From an uncultured Bacteroidales bacterium (GTDB lineage: Bacteria; Bacteroidota; Bacteroidia; Bacteroidales; WCHB1-69): 35,974 bases of DNA. A program made the position numbers and the translations under genes. The notes under the pieces were generated by a model. It did no database searches and was not told the DNA's origin. It was given only the letters and a program-made list of their open reading frames with translations. Below, one piece after another: positions 23,062 to 29,894 of this stretch. The DNA lies in assembly GCA_900319925.1 (NCBI GenBank), contig ONQE01000044.1:1-35974 (forward strand), in the 5' to 3' direction. Positions within the stretch are counted from its first letter, which is position 1. Each line of letters opens with the position of its first letter.

Positions 23062-24363
23062 TCAATCAGGAATAACATGGACATAAAACTTTTGGTCAAA
23101 CATTTTCATTAAATACTCCGCTACAGCATTCATCACTATTTTACCCATATATTCATTCCCTATAAAATAGCATGGCACATCTATATAATACCTGTTTTCA
23201 CCATATGCATTGGCCAAATTGGATTCAACCAAAGCTTGGGTATATTCAGTATTATCATTAGTGCATACTTTTACATGGGATATAGGGTAGGAGTATGCTT
23301 CAAACCCTGGATTACTATTCATAAACTCAGAATAAGCATCATCATACACCTTTTGGGTTGAAGCAATCACATCCTTCACTTTATGGAGTGTTTCGTTTGT
23401 TACGGAAGGTATCTTCAATAAGTCATTGTCTGAAACACGAATTGATTCCAATCGGATAAGAGTGTCTTCAGTTGAGTTTTCAAGCTGTTCTACTGACATT
23501 ACTCCAGTTTTTTTAATTAAATCCAGGTCATATTGACTGCCAGATTCTGTCGAACCAGAATTGTACATCATAACAAGTTGGTTTAACATTTCCTCCTTTT
23601 CTCTATTTGAGTTGACAATTATCACCACTTCATTAAATGGTGTCTGATATTCTTCTTTGTCAAGTAGAATAGGTAACCCTGCTTTCGATCCCCAACGATC
23701 GTCTTTGATGGGTAACCTCCATTCTCTTTCGAAAGTCCAATCCACAATTTTGTCACCAGTCAATTGGGTATGTACATATCTGAATTGTTCTTCAATGCCG
23801 AGACCACATGAATCATCCAAAAGACGAAATCCTTTTACACAGGTTAGACTAGCATAATTGGCTTCTTTTCGATCGCCCGACAACCCATATATAACACTTC
23901 TCGCACCAGCGCCATAAGCTTCATTTCTTCTTACTGCTATACCATAACCTCCGACATATCCCCTATTTGCTCCTCTTTTCTTTGCATAGTCAATTAAAGC
24001 ATATAATGGCATTTCTGTAAAACAAACTGCTGAATAAGGACCATATATAGTAGGCTTACCTTTTCTAAAAGCCCATGTGGACTGTATGAATCCATCATGC
24101 ACTATTTTTTTGAGAACATCGAACGGCGGAGCATTATCTGCTAACTTCCAATCATCATCAATATAAGGTGTGTCTAGAAAAATATCGTTCCCGTTCTCAT
24201 CAAAATAGCTGGGAATATCACTTTCGTCTATATAAATTATTTCAGGCAATTTACCGTTTATATCTTCATCGATATATGGACGAGCACCCGGTAATCGACC
24301 ATGAACAAAATGAATTAACCATGATGACAAATCACGTCTTTCTTTCCATCCCCAATTATTCAT
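23062..24363 (-). CDS. 433-aa putative defence protein, AbiGi/DUF2971-like
   Basis: This is the first gene of the three-gene operon; it starts at 24363 behind a near-consensus promoter and ends 52 bases before the OLD nuclease. I do not recognise a named family with certainty. A central block (about 114-235) has the order CFTEMPLYALIDYAKKRG, YGIAVRRNEA, GARSVIYGL and WTFEREWRLP. This resembles AbiGi/DUF2971-type proteins, where a CFT-x-x-P motif is followed by YGI and an ExEWR motif; that superfamily has been linked to ADP-ribosyltransferase-like folds. A helical linker and a separate ~110-residue C-terminal domain follow (ISHVKVCTNDNTEYTQALVE to YVHVIPD). There is no signal peptide. It could be a toxin, a sensor or an inhibitor for the Gabija pair. 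Confidence 0.5.
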   Translation of the reverse strand: MNNWGWKERRDLSSWLIHFVHGRLPGARPYIDEDINGKLPEIIYIDESDIPSYFDENGNDIFLDTPYIDDDWKLADNAPPFDVLKKIVHDGFIQSTWAFRKGKPTIYGPYSAVCFTEMPLYALIDYAKKRGANRGYVGGYGIAVRRNEAYGAGARSVIYGLSGDRKEANYASLTCVKGFRLLDDSCGLGIEEQFRYVHTQLTGDKIVDWTFEREWRLPIKDDRWGSKAGLPILLDKEEYQTPFNEVVIIVNSNREKEEMLNQLVMMYNSGSTESGSQYDLDLIKKTGVMSVEQLENSTEDTLIRLESIRVSDNDLLKIPSVTNETLHKVKDVIASTQKVYDDAYSEFMNSNPGFEAYSYPISHVKVCTNDNTEYTQALVESNLANAYGENRYYIDVPCYFIGNEYMGKIVMNAVAEYLMKMFDQKFYVHVIPD

Positions 24364-24438
24364 ACTTTACTATTTTACTTTTTTCACTTGATTTAACTCA
24401 TACTAAACGAAACCTCTTTCCTCATAGTCCATAAATTG

Positions 24439-24469
24439 CAAAAATACAAATCTTTCCCCATTCATCAAA
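24439..24469 (-). promoter_or_regulatory. Promoter of the three-gene Gabija-like operon
   Basis: On the minus strand TTTG (24466-24469) and TATTTTTG (24439-24446) are exactly 19 bases apart, the best promoter match in the window. The leader to the ATG at 24363 is about 75 bases. Confidence 0.65.
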
Positions 24470-24494
24470 TCTTGTAAAAGAAAAACACCTCTCC

Positions 24495-24985
24495 TTACAT
24501 CAAACTCCCTATAAACCTCACAAACCCCTCGATATCCCCCTCCACACTTGCCTTCTCCAATGCCGCCATGTACTCTTCCCGGCGCTCCACGGGGATCACC
24601 ACCCAAGGATAGCCGGCGGTCACGAGCTGGCTGTTCATCACGAAGCGGGCGGTGCGGCCGTTGCCGTCCATGTAGGGATGAATATAGACGAAGAAGAAAT
24701 GCCCCAAAACCGCACGTACTAAAGCACTCTTCTCCTCCATCATCAAATCTGACAACGCACTCATCGCGTCCAACACGGCGTCGGGATTCAGCGGCGTGTG
24801 CATGGAGTTGCGGATATAGACCTGATGCCTGCGGTAACCCACCAGATCCGAAGCCTTCACAATGCCCGCCCGGATGTACGGCCCAATGTGTCCGCTCCTT
24901 GAATCACCAAATTGTCCCCGTGGGCATCTTGGTACTTCTTCAGCACTGCCAGCGATTCCGCTAATTTCTCTTGTATTTTTGCCAT
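24495..24985 (-). pseudogene. Fic-family AMP-transferase, middle deleted
   Basis: From the ATG at 24985 the frame reads MAKIQEKLAESLAVLKKYQD to GADTLGRTSGRAL and stops. This is the typical start of a ~500-residue Bacteroidota Fic protein (first residues, then GRTH). In another frame, the sequence continues GPYIRAGIVKASDLVGYRRH, then NSMHTPLNPDAV, and includes the intact Fic motif HPYMDGNGRTAR and the C-terminal end at 24495. About 330 residues between the two are missing, with a frame change at the join (near 24880). The remaining core keeps the catalytic His and GNGR loop, but without its natural start it is unlikely to be made. The -7 element at 25075 and palindromic repeats lie upstream. 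Confidence 0.7.
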
Positions 24986-25008
24986 ATCAGTACGCCTTGC
25001 ATCGGCAT

Positions 25009-25066
25009 TATTAGTTTATTTTGCTTTACTAACATTAGTGTATTTTGCCTTTCTAACATTAGTTTT
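25009..25066. repeat. Tandem palindromic repeats in the Fic leader
   Basis: A unit of about 24 bases, running from ACATTAGTGTATTTTGC to CTTTCTA, occurs about two and a half times. Two of the units carry CTAACATTAG (within 25028-25039 and 25052-25063), an inverted repeat with a two-base centre. They lie between the -7 element (25075-25082) and the start codon at 24985. Related ATTAGTTTTT and AGTTTATTTTACTTTG phrases appear at about 25178-25210. They look like operator sites for a dimeric repressor. Confidence 0.6.
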
Positions 25067-25074
25067 TGACGCTG

Positions 25075-25082
25075 CAAATATA
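25075..25082 (-). promoter_or_regulatory. -7 promoter element of the Fic gene
   Basis: On the minus strand 25075-25082 reads TATATTTG with C after it. It is 90 bases before the start codon at 24985, with the tandem repeats in between. Confidence 0.45.
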
Positions 25083-25212
25083 CAAATCTTTTCGCATACA
25101 ACAACATTATTTAGGCAAGAAACATCTAATTGTGCCCACTATCGTCCCGTAACTGATGGAAATAGGCAGAAAATCATCAGTTTATTTTACTTTGCTGTTA
25201 TTAGTTTTTCCG

Positions 25213-25437
25213 CTATACTCCGATTGGTTTTAATGCTTTCTCTGCAATCACCACACTCTTATGCACTGTTTCGGCACTCGCGCCTGGATAACTTGCCCAC
25301 ACGTAGATGGCCGGCGGCGCGATGTCGGGATAGCGCTCCACCGGCAGCGACAGCAACGAAATCACCCCCAGCAGCACGATGAACACGCTGATGACGAGGG
25401 AGAGTAAGGGTCTGAATATAAAGGTTTTGACGGTCAT
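25213..25437 (-). pseudogene. 5' stub of an RND efflux pump gene
   Basis: The 74-codon frame starts MTVKTFIFRPLLSLVISVFI and follows the full-length pump at 14319-11212 residue for residue (one S to F change) up to AETVHKSVV. It then switches to IAEKALKPIGV and a stop, which does not belong to the family. It starts 20 bases after the end of the membrane-fusion gene, the normal operon spacing for such a pair, so this is probably the original position of the pump gene. Only the first transmembrane helix and a little periplasmic sequence remain, so the product is not functional. Confidence 0.85.
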
Positions 25438-25439
25438 AA
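25247..25439 (-). repeat. 193-bp direct repeat, right copy (truncated RND 5' end)
   Basis: This is the partner of 14129-14321: nine differences in 193 bases, no gaps, same orientation. One difference changes the protein (Ser to Phe). Similarity stops exactly where the stub leaves the pump sequence. Confidence 0.9.
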
Positions 25440-25457
25440 ACTCTAAACTTTTAACTC

Positions 25458-26290
25458 TTAACTTTTAACTATTTCCGTTCCTTCCTCCACAAAACCCGCC
25501 CCTTTGGCTATAATCACATCTCCCTCCTGGAGACCGCTAATCACCACGTACTCTTTGCCGTTGTTCTGCGGTTCCACCTGAATGATGGTGGAGACTGCCT
25601 TGCCGTCCACCACTTTCATAACATAGACCTTGTCTTGGATGCTGTAGGTGGCCTCTTGAGGGATGACGATGGCGTTGTGCAGTTCTGTGGGAATAACGAT
25701 TTTGCCCGTACCGCCACTGAGCAGCATTCCGTTGGGGTTGTCGAAGCGGGCGCAGACCGAGACGGCTCCCGTGCGCTCGTCCACCACGCCGCTGATACTT
25801 TCCACACGGCCGGTATGTTCGTAAAGGGTGCCACTGGGCAACTGCAACCGCAGTTCGGGCATCTGCTGTATCGTCGCTTCCATACTCTGGTGTTCAGACA
25901 GGTACTGCATCACCGTTTTTTCCGTCATCGAGAAATAGACCCGCATCTGACGATTGTCGGCCACCACGGTGAGTCCGTCCTGGATGGAAGGTCCCACGAG
26001 GTCGCCCTTGCGGTAAAAGATTCGCCCCACCACACCGTTGGAAGGACTGCGGATTTCGGTGTAGCTGAGGTCGTTGCGGGCGGAGGTGAGGGCTGCTTTC
26101 GCTGCAGCGAGGTTCGCTTTCGCCACGTTGAGGTCGCTTTCGGCCAGCGAGAGTTCGAAGTCGGAGACGACCGATTTCTGCCGCAAGTTCTTCTTACCGT
26201 TGTATTCCAACTGCGCCTTGTCCAAAGCGGCCGTCATCATCTGCACGTTGGCATTGGCCGACTCCACTGCCGCCCGGCTGGGTGCATCAT
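25458..26290 (-). pseudogene. RND membrane-fusion protein lacking its N-terminus
   Basis: Residues from about AAVESANANVQMMTAALDKA onward are a standard periplasmic adaptor of an RND pump: half of the coiled-coil hairpin, the second lipoyl half (LSYTEIRSPSNGVVGRIFYR), the beta-barrel (MRVYFSMTEKTVMQYL) and the membrane-proximal domain ending GAGFVEEGTEIVKS. The signal peptide, lipid-attachment cysteine and first lipoyl half are missing. Upstream of about 26290 the open frame (to 26372) is only the antisense of an AraC-type gene tail. The original gene probably stood divergent from that regulator, and a deletion removed both starts and the promoter region. It precedes the pump stub by 20 bases. 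Confidence 0.75.
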
Positions 26291-26296
26291 CGAGAC

Positions 26297-26493
26297 GAGA
26301 AACCGGCAAAACACCGAAGGAACTCATCCATCTGTTTTTAATCGGCCAAATCAAGAACGCCCTGCTGACCACCGAAATGACCCACCAGCAGATTGCCGAC
26401 CAGTTCGGCTTCCCGGATCAGTCGGCTTTCGGACAGTTTTTCAAGCGTCAGGAGGGGATGTCGCCTTCGGAGTTCCGGAAGAGGTATAGGTGA
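26297..26493 (+). pseudogene. AraC-family regulator, C-terminal remnant 1
   Basis: On the plus strand the frame reads RETGKTPKELIHLFLIGQIK, then EMTHQQIADQFGFPDQSAFG and ends GMSPSEFRKRYR with a stop at 26493. This is the end of the first and the whole second helix-turn-helix of an AraC/XylS regulator. Everything before it, about 230 residues, is gone; the join with the membrane-fusion gene is at about 26290. Such a regulator would originally have controlled the divergent efflux operon. Confidence 0.7.
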
Positions 26494-26516
26494 TGCGTGT
26501 AGTGTTAATTGTAACC

Positions 26517-26680
26517 TTACCGGAAACTCTTCCTAAACGTCAGCGGAGAAACGCCCTCATTGCGCTTGAAGAACTGCCCTAACGAGGCCTGGTCAGGGAA
26601 CCCCATCGCGTCGGCCACCTGCTGTATGCTCCAGTCGGTGCTCAGCAACAACTTCTTGATATTGCCGATTAGCGGGTTGT
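26517..26680 (-). pseudogene. AraC-family regulator, C-terminal remnant 2
   Basis: On the minus strand the frame reads IGNIKKLLLSTDWSIQQVAD, then AMGFPDQASLGQFFKRNEG and ends PLTFRKSFR with a stop at 26517. It is the second helix-turn-helix of another AraC-type protein, facing the first remnant tail to tail. Upstream the similarity ends at about 26680, next to a cluster of GACGCTGGGAAGCG repeats. No start or first half is present. Confidence 0.65.
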
Positions 26681-26684
26681 TTGT

Positions 26685-26749
26685 GACGCTGGGAAGCGGG
26701 AGGGGGTGCGACGCTGGGAAGCGAGTTTTTGGCGACGCTGGGAAGCGTC
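26685..26749. repeat. Three copies of GACGCTGGGAAGCG
   Basis: Copies begin at 26685, 26710 and 26734. The last is a full inverted repeat (GACGCT GGGA AGCGTC, 26734-26749). They fill the gap between the AraC remnant and the stop codon of the beta-helix gene (26755). They may end transcription from that gene or be dispersed palindromic repeats; no T-run follows. Confidence 0.65.
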
Positions 26750-26754
26750 GGCTC

Positions 26755-28731
26755 CTAACTCACAATGACTTTCCGAGCCGGGCGGTCGCCTACCTTGACG
26801 ATATAAACGCCGGGAGCGAGCCCGCGGTCTCCTACCCGACGACCTTCCATATTGAATATGCTTACTGTGCAGTTGTCACAGCCTTCCACGATGATATTGC
26901 CGTTCAGACTCTTGATGGTGACATCCTCCATGTCAAGTTCGTCGATGCCGGTGTCGTCGCCGCCGTCGTCACCACTGACATAGCAGTTCGCCTCGAAATG
27001 CGGGGTGCCCCCACTGATGGTGTTCCCATTGGCCAGCGATGGCGTCAAGGGGGCGGAGATGAGCGTAGAGGAATTGCCGCCACCAGGACCACCGCCACCG
27101 CCAGGACCGCCGCCGGAAGTGATCGTAGGCGTATAGAACGCCACGGCATTGTCGCCGTAAGTCACGGTGTACCAACTGTTTCCGCTGACAGATGAAGACT
27201 GGATATAGGGTTGGTTGATGGAGCTGCCGTTTTCAATGCCTCTCACCGCGATGATGACACCGCCGTTGATATAGACCTTCTTTCCCCCTTCTGAATTGGC
27301 ATCGATGGCCAACTCGGGCGAACGGGAACCGATGGCGTAAACCAAGCCGCCATTGATGTAGAAGTTGCCATTGGCATCCATGCCGTCGTTGTTGTTGGAG
27401 TGGGAATAGACATAACCGCCGGTGACGGTCAGATTCTGGGCCGAGTTGACGCCGTCGTCGTAAGCAACGACATAGACTTCTCCCCCCGTTATGTTCAATG
27501 TGTTCTTGCTCTCGATGCCTTCGCCATTACGGCCAGTGGTGGTCACTTTTATGTTGCCACCGCTGATAACCATGCCGCCGCTGTAAGTGTAACTGTTGCC
27601 GACCTGCGTTTTCAAGCCGGCTTTGATGCCCTTCGGCGACGAGTAGTAATCGCTGCTGACGTGGTCGGTGTTGCCGGTATAGTTGGTGTTTTCCGTTGTG
27701 CCGTTGTTGTAGTAGAGGCTGCCGCTGGTGGCGACAGTGATGTCGCCGCCGCTGACGGTCAGCACGTCGTCGCATTTCAGGCCCTTGCCGCCCGAGCCTG
27801 TGGAGGTGAGATTGAACGTGCCGCCGTCGATGTTGATGTCCCCGTCAGCGCTCATTCCGCAAGCCGCTTTGGTCTCCAAATCATCCTCATCCCAAGTACC
27901 TTTGCCGCTGGTGGTTACCGTGATGACCGGTTCCCCGGTGATGTAGATGTCACCCGCGCATTTGATACCTTTTGCAGCAATGGCCGTGCAATTGATGGTG
28001 ATAGTGCCGCCGCTGATGTACATGTTGCCCGAGTCTTCGTCCTCGTGGTCGGCGGTGATGGCGGTGGCCGTGTCGCCCTCGAGGTCGCACTGGATGCCGT
28101 CGTCAGCGGTGCCGCTGATGTTGAGGGTGCCGCTCTCCATCAAGAAATACTGGTTGCAGGAGATGCCGTCGCCCACGGCGGAGGTCACATTGATTGTGGC
28201 GTTCTTCAGACTGATGTATTCGCCGGCCTTGATGCCGTGCTTCACGTTGCCCACCACGTTGAGCGTGCCCTGCTGCTTGAACTCGGCGTGGCCTTTCACG
28301 TAGAGGCATCCCTTCTGCGTGCCGCCAACCGCATCGACGAGCGTGTTGGTGGTGCCGGTGATCACTTTCACGTTGATGCGTTTGCCGTTCTGGACATGCA
28401 CCGCCGCTCCGCTATATACGGGAGTGGTATTGGTCAACGTGAGACCGTTGAGTTCGAGCGTGGCCTTGTAAGAGCCCGACATATAGAACTCACCGTCGGT
28501 CGATGTGCCGCTCAGCTTGTAGGTGATTTCGCTGGCGAGGGAGTCGCTCTGCGCGATGGAGACATGCGCCCCCTGTTGGGTGACGGTCAGAAACTGCGTC
28601 ACGTTGTCGGCGACGGCCACCGTTGCCGTCGTGCCGCTATAGACCACTTCGACGGTGTTGTCGCCCGGCGTCTGCGCAAAAACGCAGGTTGTCAGAAGCA
28701 ACATACAGATTAGGAAAGCTGTGTGTTTCAT
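26755..28731 (-). CDS. Secreted beta-helix carbohydrate-binding protein (Cthe_2159-like)
   Basis: This 658-residue protein starts with a signal peptide (1-20, ending VFAQ). The body consists of many glycine-rich turns of the kind ISGGTITINCTAIAAKGIKC, GDINIDGGTFNLTSTGSGGK and LNITGGEVYVVAYDDGVN, with acidic DDGI/DDG loops. This is the pattern of Cthe_2159-type beta-helix domains, which bind calcium and acidic polysaccharides. A GGGPGGGGGPGGG linker follows. The last ~70 residues (IKSLNGNIIVEG, VSIFNMEGRRV, APGVYIVKVGDRPARKVIV) are a T9SS sorting domain, so it should be displayed on the surface. It probably helps attachment to plant or host polysaccharide. The assignment is firm for localisation and moderate for ligand. 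Confidence 0.8.
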   Translation of the reverse strand: MKHTAFLICMLLLTTCVFAQTPGDNTVEVVYSGTTATVAVADNVTQFLTVTQQGAHVSIAQSDSLASEITYKLSGTSTDGEFYMSGSYKATLELNGLTLTNTTPVYSGAAVHVQNGKRINVKVITGTTNTLVDAVGGTQKGCLYVKGHAEFKQQGTLNVVGNVKHGIKAGEYISLKNATINVTSAVGDGISCNQYFLMESGTLNISGTADDGIQCDLEGDTATAITADHEDEDSGNMYISGGTITINCTAIAAKGIKCAGDIYITGEPVITVTTSGKGTWDEDDLETKAACGMSADGDINIDGGTFNLTSTGSGGKGLKCDDVLTVSGGDITVATSGSLYYNNGTTENTNYTGNTDHVSSDYYSSPKGIKAGLKTQVGNSYTYSGGMVISGGNIKVTTTGRNGEGIESKNTLNITGGEVYVVAYDDGVNSAQNLTVTGGYVYSHSNNNDGMDANGNFYINGGLVYAIGSRSPELAIDANSEGGKKVYINGGVIIAVRGIENGSSINQPYIQSSSVSGNSWYTVTYGDNAVAFYTPTITSGGGPGGGGGPGGGNSSTLISAPLTPSLANGNTISGGTPHFEANCYVSGDDGGDDTGIDELDMEDVTIKSLNGNIIVEGCDNCTVSIFNMEGRRVGDRGLAPGVYIVKVGDRPARKVIVS

Positions 28732-28772
28732 AAGATTATCTTTTCGAAAACAGGTACTATTAAATTTGCCTG

Positions 28773-28780
28773 CAAAAATA
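28773..28780 (-). promoter_or_regulatory. -7 promoter element of the beta-helix gene
   Basis: On the minus strand 28773-28780 reads TATTTTTG with C after it, 41 bases before the start at 28731. The divergent AraC promoter is at 28867. Confidence 0.45.
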
Positions 28781-28866
28781 ACATTGCTGCTTTCACGCCC
28801 ATTAACACATCAACGCGACTGTTTGACAAAAGTGCCGATTCGTGTATCGTATTGAAAATAAATCCG

Positions 28867-28874
28867 TATTTTTG
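28867..28874 (+). promoter_or_regulatory. -7 promoter element of AraC regulator A
   Basis: TATTTTTG with C after it ends only four bases before the ATG at 28879, so the transcript probably begins at or very near the start codon (leaderless or almost so). Confidence 0.5.
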
Positions 28875-28878
28875 CATT

Positions 28879-29730
28879 ATGAAAAAGAAACAGGCATATA
28901 CCCATCCTATGAACCTTTATCCTCAGAGAATCAAGGAGGAAGGAATTGTGGTTTTCGATGATGTGAGGGGGTTACCCTCCGGTGACGAGTCCTTTGTCTC
29001 GCCAGACTACGTGATTTGCATCGGTCATAAAGGGCACATCAAACTTATGCACGACGACATCGCCGACTATTCTGAGCAGCACACCGTCGGCGTCATTTTT
29101 CCCAACCACAGACTGTTGAAGGTGGACAGATCTGATGACTACCGGGCCACATTGATTGTTGTCAGTGCCTCGCTGCTAAACGACCCCCTGCTGCAAATCA
29201 TTAACCAGCTTCGTTACCGCTACGAACCACACCCCAACGTGAAACTCAACAAGCATGAGTACAAGATGATTACAAGCGTGGTGGAAGGAATGCGCGAAAT
29301 CACGCGTCTCCAACTTCCTGACCATCGGATGCTGATGACACGCCTGCTGGAGTTCCTGCTACGCCTGCTCAGCCACTACCGCAAGAGCAAGCTGAACGAG
29401 GCACATGCCGACAAGCGGGTCAGCGCACGTTTCCTCGCCGAGCTCAAGCAGCATTTCCGCGAGCACCGCGATGCAGGTTTCTATGCCGAAAAGGCCTATT
29501 TGTCCACCAAGCATTTCAGTGCCGTTATCAAACAAGAGACAGGGCACACCGCTGCCTATTGGATTCGCCACCAAGTCGCGGTCGAGGCGAAGATGCTGAT
29601 GCATGTTCGTCGCGACCTCTCGGTGCAGGCCATAGCCGACATGTTGGGTTTCAGTGAGCAGGCCTCCTTCAGCCGTTATTTCCGCCGCGAAACGGGCATG
29701 TCCCCCACCGAATTCCGCAACAGAGAATAA
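28879..29730 (+). CDS. AraC-family transcription regulator A
   Basis: This 283-residue regulator starts at the ATG at 28879; longer frames upstream run through the promoter and are rejected. The N-terminal ~170 residues form a cupin-like effector domain (VSPDYVICIGHKGHIKLMHD, HTVGVIFPNH). The C-terminal ~100 residues are the double helix-turn-helix: FYAEKAYLSTKHFSAVIKQE for the first, LSVQAIADMLGFSEQASFSR and YFRRETGMSPTEFRN for the second. It binds DNA and responds to an unknown small molecule. A close paralogue follows in tandem, and the divergent beta-helix gene is a natural target. The product begins MKKKQAYTHPMNLYP. Confidence 0.85.
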   Translation: MKKKQAYTHPMNLYPQRIKEEGIVVFDDVRGLPSGDESFVSPDYVICIGHKGHIKLMHDDIADYSEQHTVGVIFPNHRLLKVDRSDDYRATLIVVSASLLNDPLLQIINQLRYRYEPHPNVKLNKHEYKMITSVVEGMREITRLQLPDHRMLMTRLLEFLLRLLSHYRKSKLNEAHADKRVSARFLAELKQHFREHRDAGFYAEKAYLSTKHFSAVIKQETGHTAAYWIRHQVAVEAKMLMHVRRDLSVQAIADMLGFSEQASFSRYFRRETGMSPTEFRNRE

Positions 29731-29739
29731 ACGATTCAC

Positions 29740-29882
29740 TCAGAGATACATCTATTATTTGCGCTTGCCGACGGCTGTAAGCGCATTCACTATTCTTGTT
29801 GTCAAGACCTGACCGGTCAACTCATCATCACGATTGTGTTGCAAAAATACCGACAATAACATTTCTGTGTAAAAAAAAACTG
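29740..29882. promoter_or_regulatory. Spacer with inverted repeats between the AraC genes
   Basis: GCGCTT (29761-29766) and AAGCGC (29779-29784) form a small hairpin that could end the first transcript. TGACCGGTCA (29810-29819) is a perfect 10-base palindrome and a possible operator. CAAAAATA at 29842-29849 resembles a -7 element on the minus strand, but no gene follows it there. Confidence 0.35.
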
Positions 29883-29890
29883 TATTTTTG
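29883..29890 (+). promoter_or_regulatory. -7 promoter element of AraC regulator B
   Basis: TATTTTTG with C after it ends four bases before the ATG at 29895, the same unusual closeness as in regulator A. Confidence 0.5.
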
Positions 29891-29894
29891 CACC

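Larger units (their letters stand above)
14322..25246. mobile_element. Putative inserted defence island
   Basis: The 10.9 kb between the two 193-bp repeats holds a restriction-modification operon, a Gabija-like operon and a broken Fic gene, all on the minus strand. It contains nothing related to efflux. Outside the repeats are the two halves of what should be one efflux operon (membrane-fusion gene at one side, pump gene at the other). No integrase, transposase or terminal inverted repeat is visible inside, so the way it entered is inferred from the repeat structure only. Base composition is uneven, so the block may itself be composite. Confidence 0.5.

Noticed and set aside
25009-25066. Possible CRISPR array
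   Set aside because: Only two and a half units, with almost no spacer sequence between them and no cas genes; they are tandem operator-like repeats.
14322-25246. Classic integrative element with tRNA attachment site
   Set aside because: No tRNA gene, integrase or transposase is visible at either edge; only the efflux-gene repeats mark the borders.
27400-28713. Long 437-codon open frame on the plus strand opposite the beta-helix gene
   Set aside because: It is rich in V, A, D and G in the pattern produced by reading a repetitive G+C-rich gene backwards; it has no domain and no promoter, and the opposite strand encodes a clear secreted protein.
29842-29849. Minus-strand -7 element between the AraC genes
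   Set aside because: No gene starts on the minus strand nearby; TGCAAAAATA strings are common in these spacers.
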